DNA from: Limnohabitans sp. Rim8
GTDB lineage: Bacteria > Pseudomonadota > Gammaproteobacteria > Burkholderiales > Burkholderiaceae_C
Assembly (NCBI GenBank): GCA_945877725.1
Contig: CAMDXR010000182.1
Coordinates: forward strand, 1-6,524
Direction: 5' to 3'
DNA: 6,524 nt
Made by a program: the position numbers and the translations under genes. The notes under the pieces are model-generated. The model made no database searches, was not told where the DNA came from, and worked only from the letters and a program-made list of their open reading frames with translations. Below, in pieces: positions 1 through 5,301 of this stretch (position 1 is the stretch's first letter; each line of letters opens with the position of its first letter).

Positions 1-455
1 TGTTTGACTTGCTGGACCGTCATACCCAACGGCTGTTGGCCTTGATTGCCCAGACTGAGGCGACCGCGCAGCGCAAAGACCTGGACGACCGGGCCGCCTT
101 ACACGAGTTGGTTCGAGCGTTTTTACAGGAATATGAAACTTCGGCCACACGGCACGCTGCTTTGCTCAACGACACCCAGTTTTTAAGCGATGCGCCTGAT
201 CCGACTGTGAGCACGGGGGGACTCTCCCCACGCGAATTGGTGCTTAACCGTCAGCGAGACATCGTCGCCGCCATGACCCGTTTCATGAAGCGAGCCTATC
301 CCGACCGGCTGACCCCCACCAACCAGACTGCCCTGACCATGATGCTTTTGGGCATGATCAACTGGACCTTTACCTGGCTGCGCCCCGGGGGGCCCATCAG
401 TTATGCCGCCTTTGCAGAAGAAGTGATTTCGATGCTTGAAAAAGGGCTGGGTTAA
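1..455 (+). CDS. TetR/AcrR-family transcriptional regulator, C-terminal part (5' end outside window)
   Basis: The frame is open from the first bases to a TAA at 453-455, giving about 150 visible residues; the real start lies upstream of the window. The first residues (FDLLDRH) fit the end of the TetR DNA-binding domain, where the helix-turn-helix passes into the long helix 4. The helix-turn-helix itself is therefore missing from view. The rest is an all-helical ligand-binding and dimerisation domain. Near the C-terminus is the segment GMINWTFTWLRPGG, of the NWT-x-W-x-RP-x-G kind I associate with regulators of fatty-acid, CoA-ester or steroid catabolism such as KstR2 (family knowledge from memory). 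TetR proteins are usually cytoplasmic repressors released by a small ligand. The MBL-fold gene follows on the same strand after 74 bp, so co-transcription or regulation of that gene is plausible but unproven. The ligand cannot be read from the sequence. Confidence 0.82.
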   Translation, partial: FDLLDRHTQRLLALIAQTEATAQRKDLDDRAALHELVRAFLQEYETSATRHAALLNDTQFLSDAPDPTVSTGGLSPRELVLNRQRDIVAAMTRFMKRAYPDRLTPTNQTALTMMLLGMINWTFTWLRPGGPISYAAFAEEVISMLEKGLG

Positions 456-529
456 GCCAAATAAATTCAACAATGCGTAATGCGTTTCGTTTAGGTAAAA
501 TCCAAATTCCATTGTCCAGAGAGTTTCCA

Positions 530-1579
530 ATGTCCAAAGCCTCCCATAAAGCCTCAGCAAAAGCTTCACCAAAAGCTTCACAAAAAGCCCCTGCCAAAGC
601 ATTTGCCAGCCAGGCAGATCTGAGCGAAAAGAAGATTACTTTTGAGCAACTCAGCCCGCATTGCTGGGCTTACACCGCCGAAGGTGACCCCAATTCGGGC
701 GTGATCATTGGGGATCGTTTCATCATGGTGAGCGACGCGACGGCCACCCCGGCCATGGCGCAAGACTTGATTAAGAAGATTCGCACCGTCAGCGATTTGC
801 CCATTAAATATGTGCTGCTGACCCACTACCACGCTGTACGCGTACTGGGTGCCTATGCTTATGCCGCCGAAGGTGCCACCGAGATCATTGCCAGCGAAGG
901 CACACTGGGCCTCATTAAAGAGCGCGGTGCGCAAGACATGCAAAGTGAGATGGAGCGTTTTCCGCGCCTGTTCCGTGGCGCAGACAGCATCCCCGGTCTG
1001 ACCTGGCCCACCTTGGTGGTCGGTGGTGGCGACCCCACAAAAGCAGAAGTGCCTGGCAAGCTCAGCATCAACCTGGGGGGCGTGGTGGTGCAGATCTGGC
1101 ATCCGGGCCCTGGCCACACCCGGGGTGACACCATTGCTTGGGTCGAAGAAGAAAAAGTGCTGTTTTCAGGCGACTTGGTTGAATACGAAGCGGGTGTTTA
1201 CACGGGTGATGCGCAGCTCGAAGAATGGCCCGCCACGCTGGAAGCCTTGCGCGACTTGAAGGCGGAATTCATCGTGCCCGGTCGCGGCGAGGCCATGAAG
1301 GGCAATGCCAATGTGAATAAGGCGCTGGACTACACCAAGCTTTGGGTCGAGACGCTTTTCAAGGCGGGCAAAGAAGCGGTGGCGGAGCAGATGGACTTGA
1401 AGGCAGCCATGGCCCATACCCGCAAGAGCATGGACCCGGTGTTTGGCCATGTCTTTATCTATGAGCATTGCCTGCCGTTCGATGTGACCCGCGCGTATGA
1501 CGAGGCCAGCGGCATCAAGAACCCACGCATCTGGACCGCCGAGCGTGACATGGAAATGTGGAAAGCCCTGCAAAGCTGA
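530..1579 (+). CDS. MBL-fold metallo-hydrolase-like protein with a KASx-repeat N-terminus and a degenerate metal site
   Basis: I chose the ATG at 530 (349 aa) because AGAGAG at 518-523 sits 6 nt before it; the in-frame ATG at 473 has no ribosome binding site and would add 19 residues. Residues 3-26 are a cationic low-complexity tail with a lysine every fourth residue. Residues about 36-260 have the metallo-beta-lactamase pattern: an HxH at H99/H101 (segment LLTHYHAVR), PGHTRGD with H196, and SGD with D215. The canonical HxHxDH is HYHAVR here, so the Asp and third His are V103 and R104. The usual final PGHG reads PGRG, with R252. The site-1 ligands therefore look intact while most site-2 ligands are lost. 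Residues after about 260 form a helical extension. The family includes thioesterases, glyoxalase II and lactonases; no substrate can be assigned. There is no signal peptide, so a cytoplasmic location is likely. The gene probably lies in one unit with the TetR gene upstream. Confidence 0.85.
   Translation: MSKASHKASAKASPKASQKAPAKAFASQADLSEKKITFEQLSPHCWAYTAEGDPNSGVIIGDRFIMVSDATATPAMAQDLIKKIRTVSDLPIKYVLLTHYHAVRVLGAYAYAAEGATEIIASEGTLGLIKERGAQDMQSEMERFPRLFRGADSIPGLTWPTLVVGGGDPTKAEVPGKLSINLGGVVVQIWHPGPGHTRGDTIAWVEEEKVLFSGDLVEYEAGVYTGDAQLEEWPATLEALRDLKAEFIVPGRGEAMKGNANVNKALDYTKLWVETLFKAGKEAVAEQMDLKAAMAHTRKSMDPVFGHVFIYEHCLPFDVTRAYDEASGIKNPRIWTAERDMEMWKALQS
536..607 (+). repeat. Six tandem 12-bp units encoding Lys-Ala-Ser/Pro/Phe-x
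   Basis: The units begin at 536, 548, 560, 572, 584 and 596, and each starts with AAA GCN. The third codon is Ser in the first four units, then Pro and Phe. The fourth varies (His, Ala, Pro, Gln, Ala, Ala). The units at 560 and 572 are identical except in their last codon (CCA against CAA). The array is in frame within the start of the MBL-fold gene and places lysines at residues 3, 7, 11, 15, 19 and 23. It resembles the alanine/lysine-rich tails of bacterial histone-like and granule-associated proteins; that comparison is by composition only. Copy number could vary between strains without breaking the frame. Confidence 0.85.
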
Positions 1580-1616
1580 GCTTGCCGCGATCTGCCTTTT
1601 CAGGTGCTACTCATCT

Positions 1617-1658
1617 GGCGCTGTTTTTTCGGCGCTGTTCTTTCGGCGCTGTTTCAAT
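1617..1658. repeat. 14-bp tandem repeat, nearly three copies, in the convergent gap
   Basis: Copies begin at 1617, 1631 and 1645. The first two (GGCGCTGTTTTTTC and GGCGCTGTTCTTTC) differ at one base. The third matches the first over ten bases and then diverges. The array lies in the 87-bp gap between the MBL-fold gene and the convergent DUF6279 gene. I looked for an intrinsic terminator here and found none: the T-runs are preceded by GGCGCTG, but no matching stem precedes them. The only short dyad is AAGC-TGA-GCTT at 1573-1583, over the MBL stop codon. The function of the repeat is unknown. Confidence 0.8.
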
Positions 1659-1666
1659 TACCAAAC

Positions 1667-2518
1667 TCAGGGCTTGATCAGGTCTCTGATATCTCGTTCG
1701 TAAGCCTGTAGCCTGCGAGCGATCCGTTGGCGCTGGTCGGCCGTGGTGGTGTTGTGCAGCAGGGCCAGGTTTTCGCAGGTTTGCCGGGCCATGTTTTGCA
1801 CCCTTTTCCGACCGGCTTCATCCGGTGGCATGAACCAGCGCTGCCAAAGTTCAAACAATTCAGCCTCTACTTGCGCGGCTGGAGCCTTGGTTTGCGACAG
1901 GCGACGCAGGGTGGACAGCAAGGCTTGTTCACGCCGCAGCCGTTCTTGGCGTCCCCATTCTGGTGTCCAAAGCGACTGGCTTAATTGGCTTTTCACCAAG
2001 GCAACTTGCGCGCCAGTCAAATCGCCATAAAAAGAGCGGTAGCGCTCCAAAGTCTTGTCGAGGCGACGTTCCAGCCGATCGTTGGCATTGCCTTGCAGCC
2101 ATTCTTTGTCCCAGTCTTCGTTCTTTTTCTCTTGGTAACGCGCCAGATGGCTGAACTGGCCGGGTCCCAAAATTTGTACCACGGGCACCGCTTGCGCAAT
2201 CGCGATGCGCATCGTCTTGTCCAATTTGGTTTGTACATCGGTCCAGACCTCGCACACTTGGCTGGCTTGAACATTTCCTTGGCTGAGTTCGCTGCCGAGT
2301 TGCAGCAAGCCCAAATAAGTGGGCAGTTCTTCTTGGCGGTGCCAGCGGTAAACCTGATTCAGTGCCTCTTTGGCGCGGTCACTTTGGGCATCGTTGAATG
2401 AAATGGCACTGTCCAGCCACCAATAGGACAAGGTGGGCAATTGTTGATAACCCAGTTTGATCGCGCTGCAGCCTTGCAGCACCAGCAAAGTCAGGGTGAG
2501 GGTCAGCCAGCGCATCAT
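1667..2518 (-). CDS. DUF6279-type lipoprotein
   Basis: This is a 283-residue protein starting at the ATG whose first base is 2518. Its A is also the last base of the upstream gene's TGA (TGATGATG), and AGGGG at 2531-2527 lies 8 nt before it. A second ATG follows immediately and could be used instead. Residues 1-16 form a hydrophobic signal peptide ending in the lipobox LQGC, so C17 should be lipidated after cleavage by signal peptidase II. Ser at +2 suggests the outer membrane by the Lol rule known from E. coli. The mature start has the LGYQQLPTLSYWWLD pattern (residues 22-36) that I recognise from DUF6279 lipoproteins. The remainder is strongly charged and appears helical (many Arg, Glu and Gln), with no transmembrane segment. 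The family's function is unknown to me. The overlap with the P-domain gene upstream points to translational coupling and possibly a shared role in the envelope. Confidence 0.85.
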   Translation of the reverse strand: MMRWLTLTLTLLVLQGCSAIKLGYQQLPTLSYWWLDSAISFNDAQSDRAKEALNQVYRWHRQEELPTYLGLLQLGSELSQGNVQASQVCEVWTDVQTKLDKTMRIAIAQAVPVVQILGPGQFSHLARYQEKKNEDWDKEWLQGNANDRLERRLDKTLERYRSFYGDLTGAQVALVKSQLSQSLWTPEWGRQERLRREQALLSTLRRLSQTKAPAAQVEAELFELWQRWFMPPDEAGRKRVQNMARQTCENLALLHNTTTADQRQRIARRLQAYERDIRDLIKP

Positions 2519-3045
2519 CAGCGTAGCCCCTGAATCAGCAAACGCCAATCTACCAAGCTGCCTTCTGAACCTCCGACAGGGTCGCTGACATGGAGCGTCC
2601 AGCGCCCTTGGGTCGTGACATTGGCCTGGACCGTTGACAACAAATCAATGCGTTGACGTTTGCCGCTTCCGCCATTGACCGGGTCGCAAGCTGTTCCTGT
2701 GGCGTTCCAGTTGGTCGGCGCATTCAGCGTTACAGGGCTGCTGGACGATGGTGATGTGATTTTCCATATTAAGTCGGCAGGGGTGGGATGCGTCAGGCAA
2801 ATATCTAAGCTGATGGATGTCACGCTTTGCAGTGCACAGGTCTGGTTGTCCCAAGTGACCGCAATACCTGAGATATTGTTGTTTGGAATGCCCACTCCAT
2901 TGAGTGACGGAAGGCCCCCCCACAAGGTCCCTGAATCACAGGCCGCCTCAGTCAATGGCTTGGGGTTGCTGTCGCCCCCACCCCCACAACTGGCCAAAAG
3001 ACAAGTCATGACCATCAGGGCGGCAGTCAAGGGGAGTGAGCGCAT
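2518..3045 (-). CDS. Small lipoprotein with a proprotein-convertase P domain
   Basis: The protein has 175 residues from the ATG at 3045, with GGAA at 3055-3052 placed 6 nt upstream. A TTG at 3084 and an ATG at 3075 are in frame but lack a ribosome binding site and would lengthen the signal peptide. Residues 1-19 form a signal peptide ending in LASC, so C20 is the likely lipidated cysteine. A glycine-rich linker follows, and Gly at +2 suggests outer-membrane sorting. From about residue 58 to 173 the sequence follows the P/Homo B jelly-roll domain: a SISLDICLTHPTPADL strand pair, an IxSPS turn (I96-S100), and the closing signature GRWTLHVSD...EGSLVDWRLLI. Mature cysteines C36, C70, C83 and C120 could form two disulfides. 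P domains normally follow a subtilisin-type protease domain; none is present, so this is probably a binding or structural module. It is the first gene of a coupled pair with the DUF6279 lipoprotein. Confidence 0.8.
   Translation of the reverse strand: MRSLPLTAALMVMTCLLASCGGGGDSNPKPLTEAACDSGTLWGGLPSLNGVGIPNNNISGIAVTWDNQTCALQSVTSISLDICLTHPTPADLIWKITSPSSSSPVTLNAPTNWNATGTACDPVNGGSGKRQRIDLLSTVQANVTTQGRWTLHVSDPVGGSEGSLVDWRLLIQGLR
2527..2531 (-). promoter_or_regulatory. Ribosome binding site deciding the DUF6279 start
   Basis: AGGGG on the minus strand lies inside the last codons of the P-domain gene, 8 nt before the ATG at 2518. It supports starting at the MMRWL residues. The longer in-frame ORF beginning at 2548 would place ten polar residues before the signal peptide. 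Confidence 0.6.
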
Positions 3046-3092
3046 TGCAAGTTCCGCAGGGTTTTGAACCCTCATCGGGATCAAGTGAACAC

Positions 3093-3120
3093 AGTAAATA
3101 ACAATTTTGGTGATTGTCCA
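3093..3120 (-). promoter_or_regulatory. Candidate sigma-70 promoter for the lipoprotein pair
   Basis: On the minus strand, TGGACA (3120-3115, five of six consensus bases) is followed after 16 bp by TTTACT (3098-3093, four of six). Transcription would begin near 3086, leaving a leader of about 40 nt. It is the best match I found in the AT-richer part of the gap, but the -10 is weak. Confidence 0.35.
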
Positions 3121-3181
3121 CGCATTTTGAAGCCCTTAATTTGAGACGGCTCAAGCGGGGCTGAACGACGCCGAGTCTGGC

Positions 3182-3187
3182 GATAAT
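3182..3187 (+). promoter_or_regulatory. Possible glmU -10 element
   Basis: GATAAT matches five of six bases of the sigma-70 -10 and lies 51 bp before the glmU start. No good -35 stands at the right distance: CTGAAC at 3161 is poor, and TTGAGA at 3141 is 35 bp away. Transcription from here would begin near 3194 and include the hairpin at 3205-3220. Confidence 0.3.
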
Positions 3188-3204
3188 CTCCCCATGACCT
3201 GCTT

Positions 3205-3220
3205 AGCCCAGGTTCGGGCT
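3205..3220 (+). other. Hairpin in the glmU leader
   Basis: AGCCC (3205-3209) and GGGCT (3216-3220) are perfect reverse complements around a 6-nt loop. The stem ends 8 nt before the AAGGA ribosome binding site at 3229-3233. It has no T-run, so it is not a terminator. It might influence translation or mRNA stability, or be chance. Confidence 0.4.
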
Positions 3221-3228
3221 TGAAAGTG

Positions 3229-3233
3229 AAGGA
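3229..3233 (+). promoter_or_regulatory. glmU ribosome binding site
   Basis: AAGGA lies 5 nt before the ATG at 3239. It fixes the start, giving a short N-terminal lead before the nucleotide-binding loop. Confidence 0.7.
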
Positions 3234-3238
3234 TCTCC

Positions 3239-4660
3239 ATGAGTTTGCAAAACCTGTTTCCTATTGATGTGGTCGTGATGGCGGCTGGCAAAGGCACGCG
3301 CATGAAAAGCCGCCTGCCCAAAGTGCTGCAGCGTCTTGCGGGTGTGCCCTTGGTGCAGCATGTGCTCAACACGGCGGCGCAATTGCAGGCCCGTTCGGCG
3401 GTTGTCATTACCGGACACGGTGCTGACCAGGTGGAGCCCTTGTTGTTGGCCCCCGGTCAAGCCTTGAGCGTGCAATGCGTGCGGCAAGAACCCCAATTGG
3501 GCACGGGCCACGCGGTGCAGCAGGCCGTTCCTGCCCTGGCCGATGATGGGGTGGTGGTTATTTTGTCGGGCGATGTGCCCTTGACCCAAGCCGACACCTT
3601 GCAAGCCCTGATCGCCCAATGCGGTGGCGACAAGCTGGCGCTGCTGACCATTGCCTTTGCCGACCCCACAGGCTATGGCCGCATCGTGCGGGGTGGCCAG
3701 GGACAGGGTGGTGCGGTGCAAGCCATCGTCGAGCACAAGGATGCAACGGATGCGCAGCGCCAGATTCAGGAGGTCTACAGCGGCATCATGGCCGTCCCTG
3801 CAGGCTGGTTAAAAAACTGGCTGGCCCGCATTGACAACCAAAATGTCCAGGGCGAGTACTACCTGACCGATGTGGTGAAGCTGGCCGTGGCCGATGGCGT
3901 GCCTGTGGTTGCGCACCAGATTACCGACCCCTTGCAAGTGGCAGGCATTAACAGCCCGGTGCAACTGGCCGAACTCGAGCGCGCCCACCAGCTGCGCCAA
4001 GCGCACCAATTAATGGAACAAGGCGTGCGTTTAAAAGACCCCGCCCGTTTTGATCTGCGGGGCCAACTGGACTGCGCGCAAGATGTCGAGATTGACGTGA
4101 ATTGCATTTTTGAAGGCCGCGTCAGCCTGGGCGAGGGCGTGCACATCGGCGCCCACTGTGTGCTGGCCAATTGCAGCATTGCCGCAGGCGCGGTGATCCA
4201 CCCCTTTACCCACATTGATGGCGAAAAACTGGGGGTCAACGTGGGCGAGGGGGCTTTGATCGGCCCTTTTGCTCGGTTGCGACCAGGCGCCCAGCTGGGG
4301 GCCGAGGTGCATATTGGCAATTTTGTCGAAGTCAAAAACGCCACTCTGGCCAAAGGCGCCAAAGCCAATCATTTGGCTTATTTAGGCGACGCCACCGTGG
4401 GCGAACGTGTTAACTTCGGTGCGGGCAGCATCACCGCCAACTACGACGGGGCCAACAAACACCGCACCGTCATCGAAGCCGATGTGCACATTGGCAGCAA
4501 CTGTGTGCTGGTGGCCCCGCTCACAATTGGCGCAGGCGGCACTGTAGGGGGTGGTTCCACCCTGACCAAAAGCACCGAACCCGGAGCTTTGAGCGTGGCG
4601 CGCGGCAAGCAAATCAGCATCGCCAACTGGGCCAGACCCAAGAAAACACCAAAAGCCTGA
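3239..4660 (+). CDS. glmU: Bifunctional N-acetylglucosamine-1-phosphate uridyltransferase / glucosamine-1-phosphate acetyltransferase
   Basis: GlmU performs the last two steps to UDP-GlcNAc in the cytoplasm: acetyl transfer from acetyl-CoA to glucosamine-1-phosphate, then uridylyl transfer from UTP. The protein has 473 residues against 456 in E. coli. Residues about 8-245 are the pyrophosphorylase domain with the AAGKGTRMKS loop, K28 (E. coli K25), the metal-binding D112 in SGDVPL (E. coli D105) and N238 (E. coli N227). Residues about 246-270 form the linking helix. The rest is a left-handed beta-helix of hexapeptide repeats. The acetyltransferase site is complete: R348, K366, the catalytic H378 in NHLAYLGD, Y381 and N392 correspond to E. 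coli R333, K351, H363, Y366 and N377. The extra length is mostly a longer N-terminus and small loop insertions. The family normally forms trimers. The gene appears to be transcribed alone; the next gene is convergent, 20 bp away. glmS follows farther downstream rather than in one operon as in E. coli. Confidence 0.98.
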   Translation: MSLQNLFPIDVVVMAAGKGTRMKSRLPKVLQRLAGVPLVQHVLNTAAQLQARSAVVITGHGADQVEPLLLAPGQALSVQCVRQEPQLGTGHAVQQAVPALADDGVVVILSGDVPLTQADTLQALIAQCGGDKLALLTIAFADPTGYGRIVRGGQGQGGAVQAIVEHKDATDAQRQIQEVYSGIMAVPAGWLKNWLARIDNQNVQGEYYLTDVVKLAVADGVPVVAHQITDPLQVAGINSPVQLAELERAHQLRQAHQLMEQGVRLKDPARFDLRGQLDCAQDVEIDVNCIFEGRVSLGEGVHIGAHCVLANCSIAAGAVIHPFTHIDGEKLGVNVGEGALIGPFARLRPGAQLGAEVHIGNFVEVKNATLAKGAKANHLAYLGDATVGERVNFGAGSITANYDGANKHRTVIEADVHIGSNCVLVAPLTIGAGGTVGGGSTLTKSTEPGALSVARGKQISIANWARPKKTPKA

Positions 4661-4674
4661 ACATAAGGCGGGCG

Positions 4675-4690
4675 GTTGAACTACTTCAAC
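4675..4690. other. Short dyad at the glmU-lrp convergent junction
   Basis: GTTGAA (4675-4680) and TTCAAC (4685-4690) form a perfect 6-bp stem with a 4-base loop that includes the lrp stop codon. It is AT-rich and no T-run follows on either strand, so it is a poor terminator. It is the only structure I see in this 20-bp gap. Confidence 0.4.
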
Positions 4691-5166
4691 ACAGGCCAAG
4701 TGGTGGTGAGTTTGGCGCGTTTGGTGGCGAAAAACGCTTTGACATTGCGCACATTCGCATCTTGGGTGAATAAATTTTGGCTGATGCTGAGATAGTGGGG
4801 CATGTCGCGGGCCTGCACCACCAGCATGAAGTCCGGCCCCGGTGAGACGCGCCAACATTGCTGAACTGCGTCGTGGGCCACGGCGCGAACCTCAAAGGCA
4901 TCCAGGTGTTCGCTGCCTTGTCGGTCCAGTGACACCTCCACCAGTGCGGTCAAGCCATGACCCAAGCGATTGCTCAGTTGGTCTGCATTCAGTACGGCAA
5001 TTTGCCGCTCGATCCACCCGCCCTCGGTTAGGCGCTTGACACGCCTGAGACAAGTCGGAGGCGACACGTTCACCTTTTCGGCCAAAGCCACATTGCTCAG
5101 GCTGGCGTCGTGTTGCAAACTGTCCAGCAGTTGCAGGTCGATGGCGTCTAGTTCATTTGATTCCAT
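4681..5166 (-). CDS. Lrp/AsnC-family transcriptional regulator
   Basis: The 161-residue length is normal for the family. The start LDAIDLQLLDSLQ (residues 6-18) is the typical opening. Residues about 24-46 are the helix-turn-helix (LSNVALAEKVNVSPPTCLRR). The RAM ligand-binding and oligomerisation domain covers about 73-150, including VSPGPDFMLVVQARDM. Where many members have V-T-G before the acidic-aromatic pair, this one has V-S-P-G, so the effector pocket may differ; I think related Burkholderiales proteins share this. Such proteins bind AT-rich DNA as dimers to octamers, often respond to an amino acid and commonly regulate their own gene and a divergent neighbour. Here the divergent neighbour is glmS. 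The ATG at 5166 has no recognisable ribosome binding site; the leader just upstream is almost purely A/T. The gene is convergent with glmU. The specific effector and regulon cannot be told from the sequence. Confidence 0.93.
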   Translation of the reverse strand: MESNELDAIDLQLLDSLQHDASLSNVALAEKVNVSPPTCLRRVKRLTEGGWIERQIAVLNADQLSNRLGHGLTALVEVSLDRQGSEHLDAFEVRAVAHDAVQQCWRVSPGPDFMLVVQARDMPHYLSISQNLFTQDANVRNVKAFFATKRAKLTTTWPVLK

Positions 5167-5181
5167 AAATATGATTTTAAT

Positions 5182-5194
5182 GAAATTAAATTTC
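5182..5194. promoter_or_regulatory. 13-bp perfect dyad upstream of lrp
   Basis: GAAATT-A-AATTTC is a perfect inverted repeat with 6-base arms. It lies 16 bp before the lrp start, just downstream of the candidate transcription start. Its AT-rich symmetric form suits an Lrp/AsnC operator. In such AT-rich DNA a dyad of this size can also arise by chance. Confidence 0.4.
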
Positions 5195-5205
5195 TTATGA
5201 GATAA

Positions 5206-5233
5206 ATTATGAAATTATCAATCAAAAAATCAA
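5206..5233 (-). promoter_or_regulatory. Candidate lrp promoter
   Basis: On the minus strand, TTGATT (5233-5228, four of six bases) and CATAAT (5211-5206, five of six) are separated by 16 bp. Transcription would start near 5199, giving a leader of about 33 nt. The -35 overlaps the dyad at 5229-5243, and the dyad at 5182-5194 follows the start, an arrangement consistent with autoregulation. Confidence 0.45.
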
Positions 5234-5243
5234 AAAAATTGAT
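5229..5243. promoter_or_regulatory. 15-bp dyad with A-tracts between lrp and glmS
   Basis: ATCAA (5229-5233) and TTGAT (5239-5243) are reverse complements around five A residues. A further ATCAAT at 5217-5222 pairs with ATTGAT at 5238-5243. TTATGA occurs at 5195 and 5207, with TTATCA at 5215. The A-runs at 5224-5229 and 5232-5238 may bend the DNA. Together these make a plausible Lrp-type binding region; the assignment is inference. Confidence 0.4.
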
Positions 5244-5264
5244 CTGATATTTTGTAACGGCTGG

Positions 5265-5301
5265 CCTAACATCGCAACACTTCTAAAAAACTCCGGTTAG
5301 G
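5265..5301 (+). other. Possible ribosome-binding-site-sequestering helix in the glmS leader
   Basis: CCTAAC (5265-5270) is the exact reverse complement of GTTAGG (5296-5301), with a 25-nt loop. GTTAGG overlaps AGGA (5299-5302), the glmS ribosome binding site, which is 8 nt before the ATG. If the transcript starts upstream of 5265, the helix would hide the site. I could not identify a convincing glmS promoter: TTGATC at 5239 has no -10 at the right distance, and a -10-like TAACAT at 5267 would start transcription downstream of the 5' arm. Confidence 0.35.

Noticed and set aside
461..501. Promoter between the TetR and MBL genes (TAAAAT at 496-501)
   Set aside because: No acceptable -35 stands 16-18 bp upstream; the nearest, TCAACA at 467, is 23 bp away.
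473..529. Upstream ATG extending the MBL protein by 19 residues
   Set aside because: No ribosome binding site precedes 473, whereas AGAGAG stands 6 nt before the ATG at 530. The extra residues resemble no signal peptide or domain.
183..602. Minus-strand open frame of 139 codons across the TetR-MBL gap
   Set aside because: It overlaps two better supported genes on the other strand, is low in complexity where it mirrors the KASx repeats, and shows no ribosome binding site or family motif.
1571..1658. Intrinsic terminator between the convergent MBL and DUF6279 genes
   Set aside because: T-runs are present, but no GC-rich stem pairs before them on either strand; the only dyad has a 4-bp stem.
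1985..2401. Plus-strand open frame of 138 codons
   Set aside because: It is the shadow of the DUF6279 lipoprotein gene, which has a lipobox, a family pattern and a ribosome binding site.
2914..2921. C7 run as a frameshift site in the P-domain gene
   Set aside because: The reading frame and domain pattern continue normally on both sides, so there is no sign of a break.
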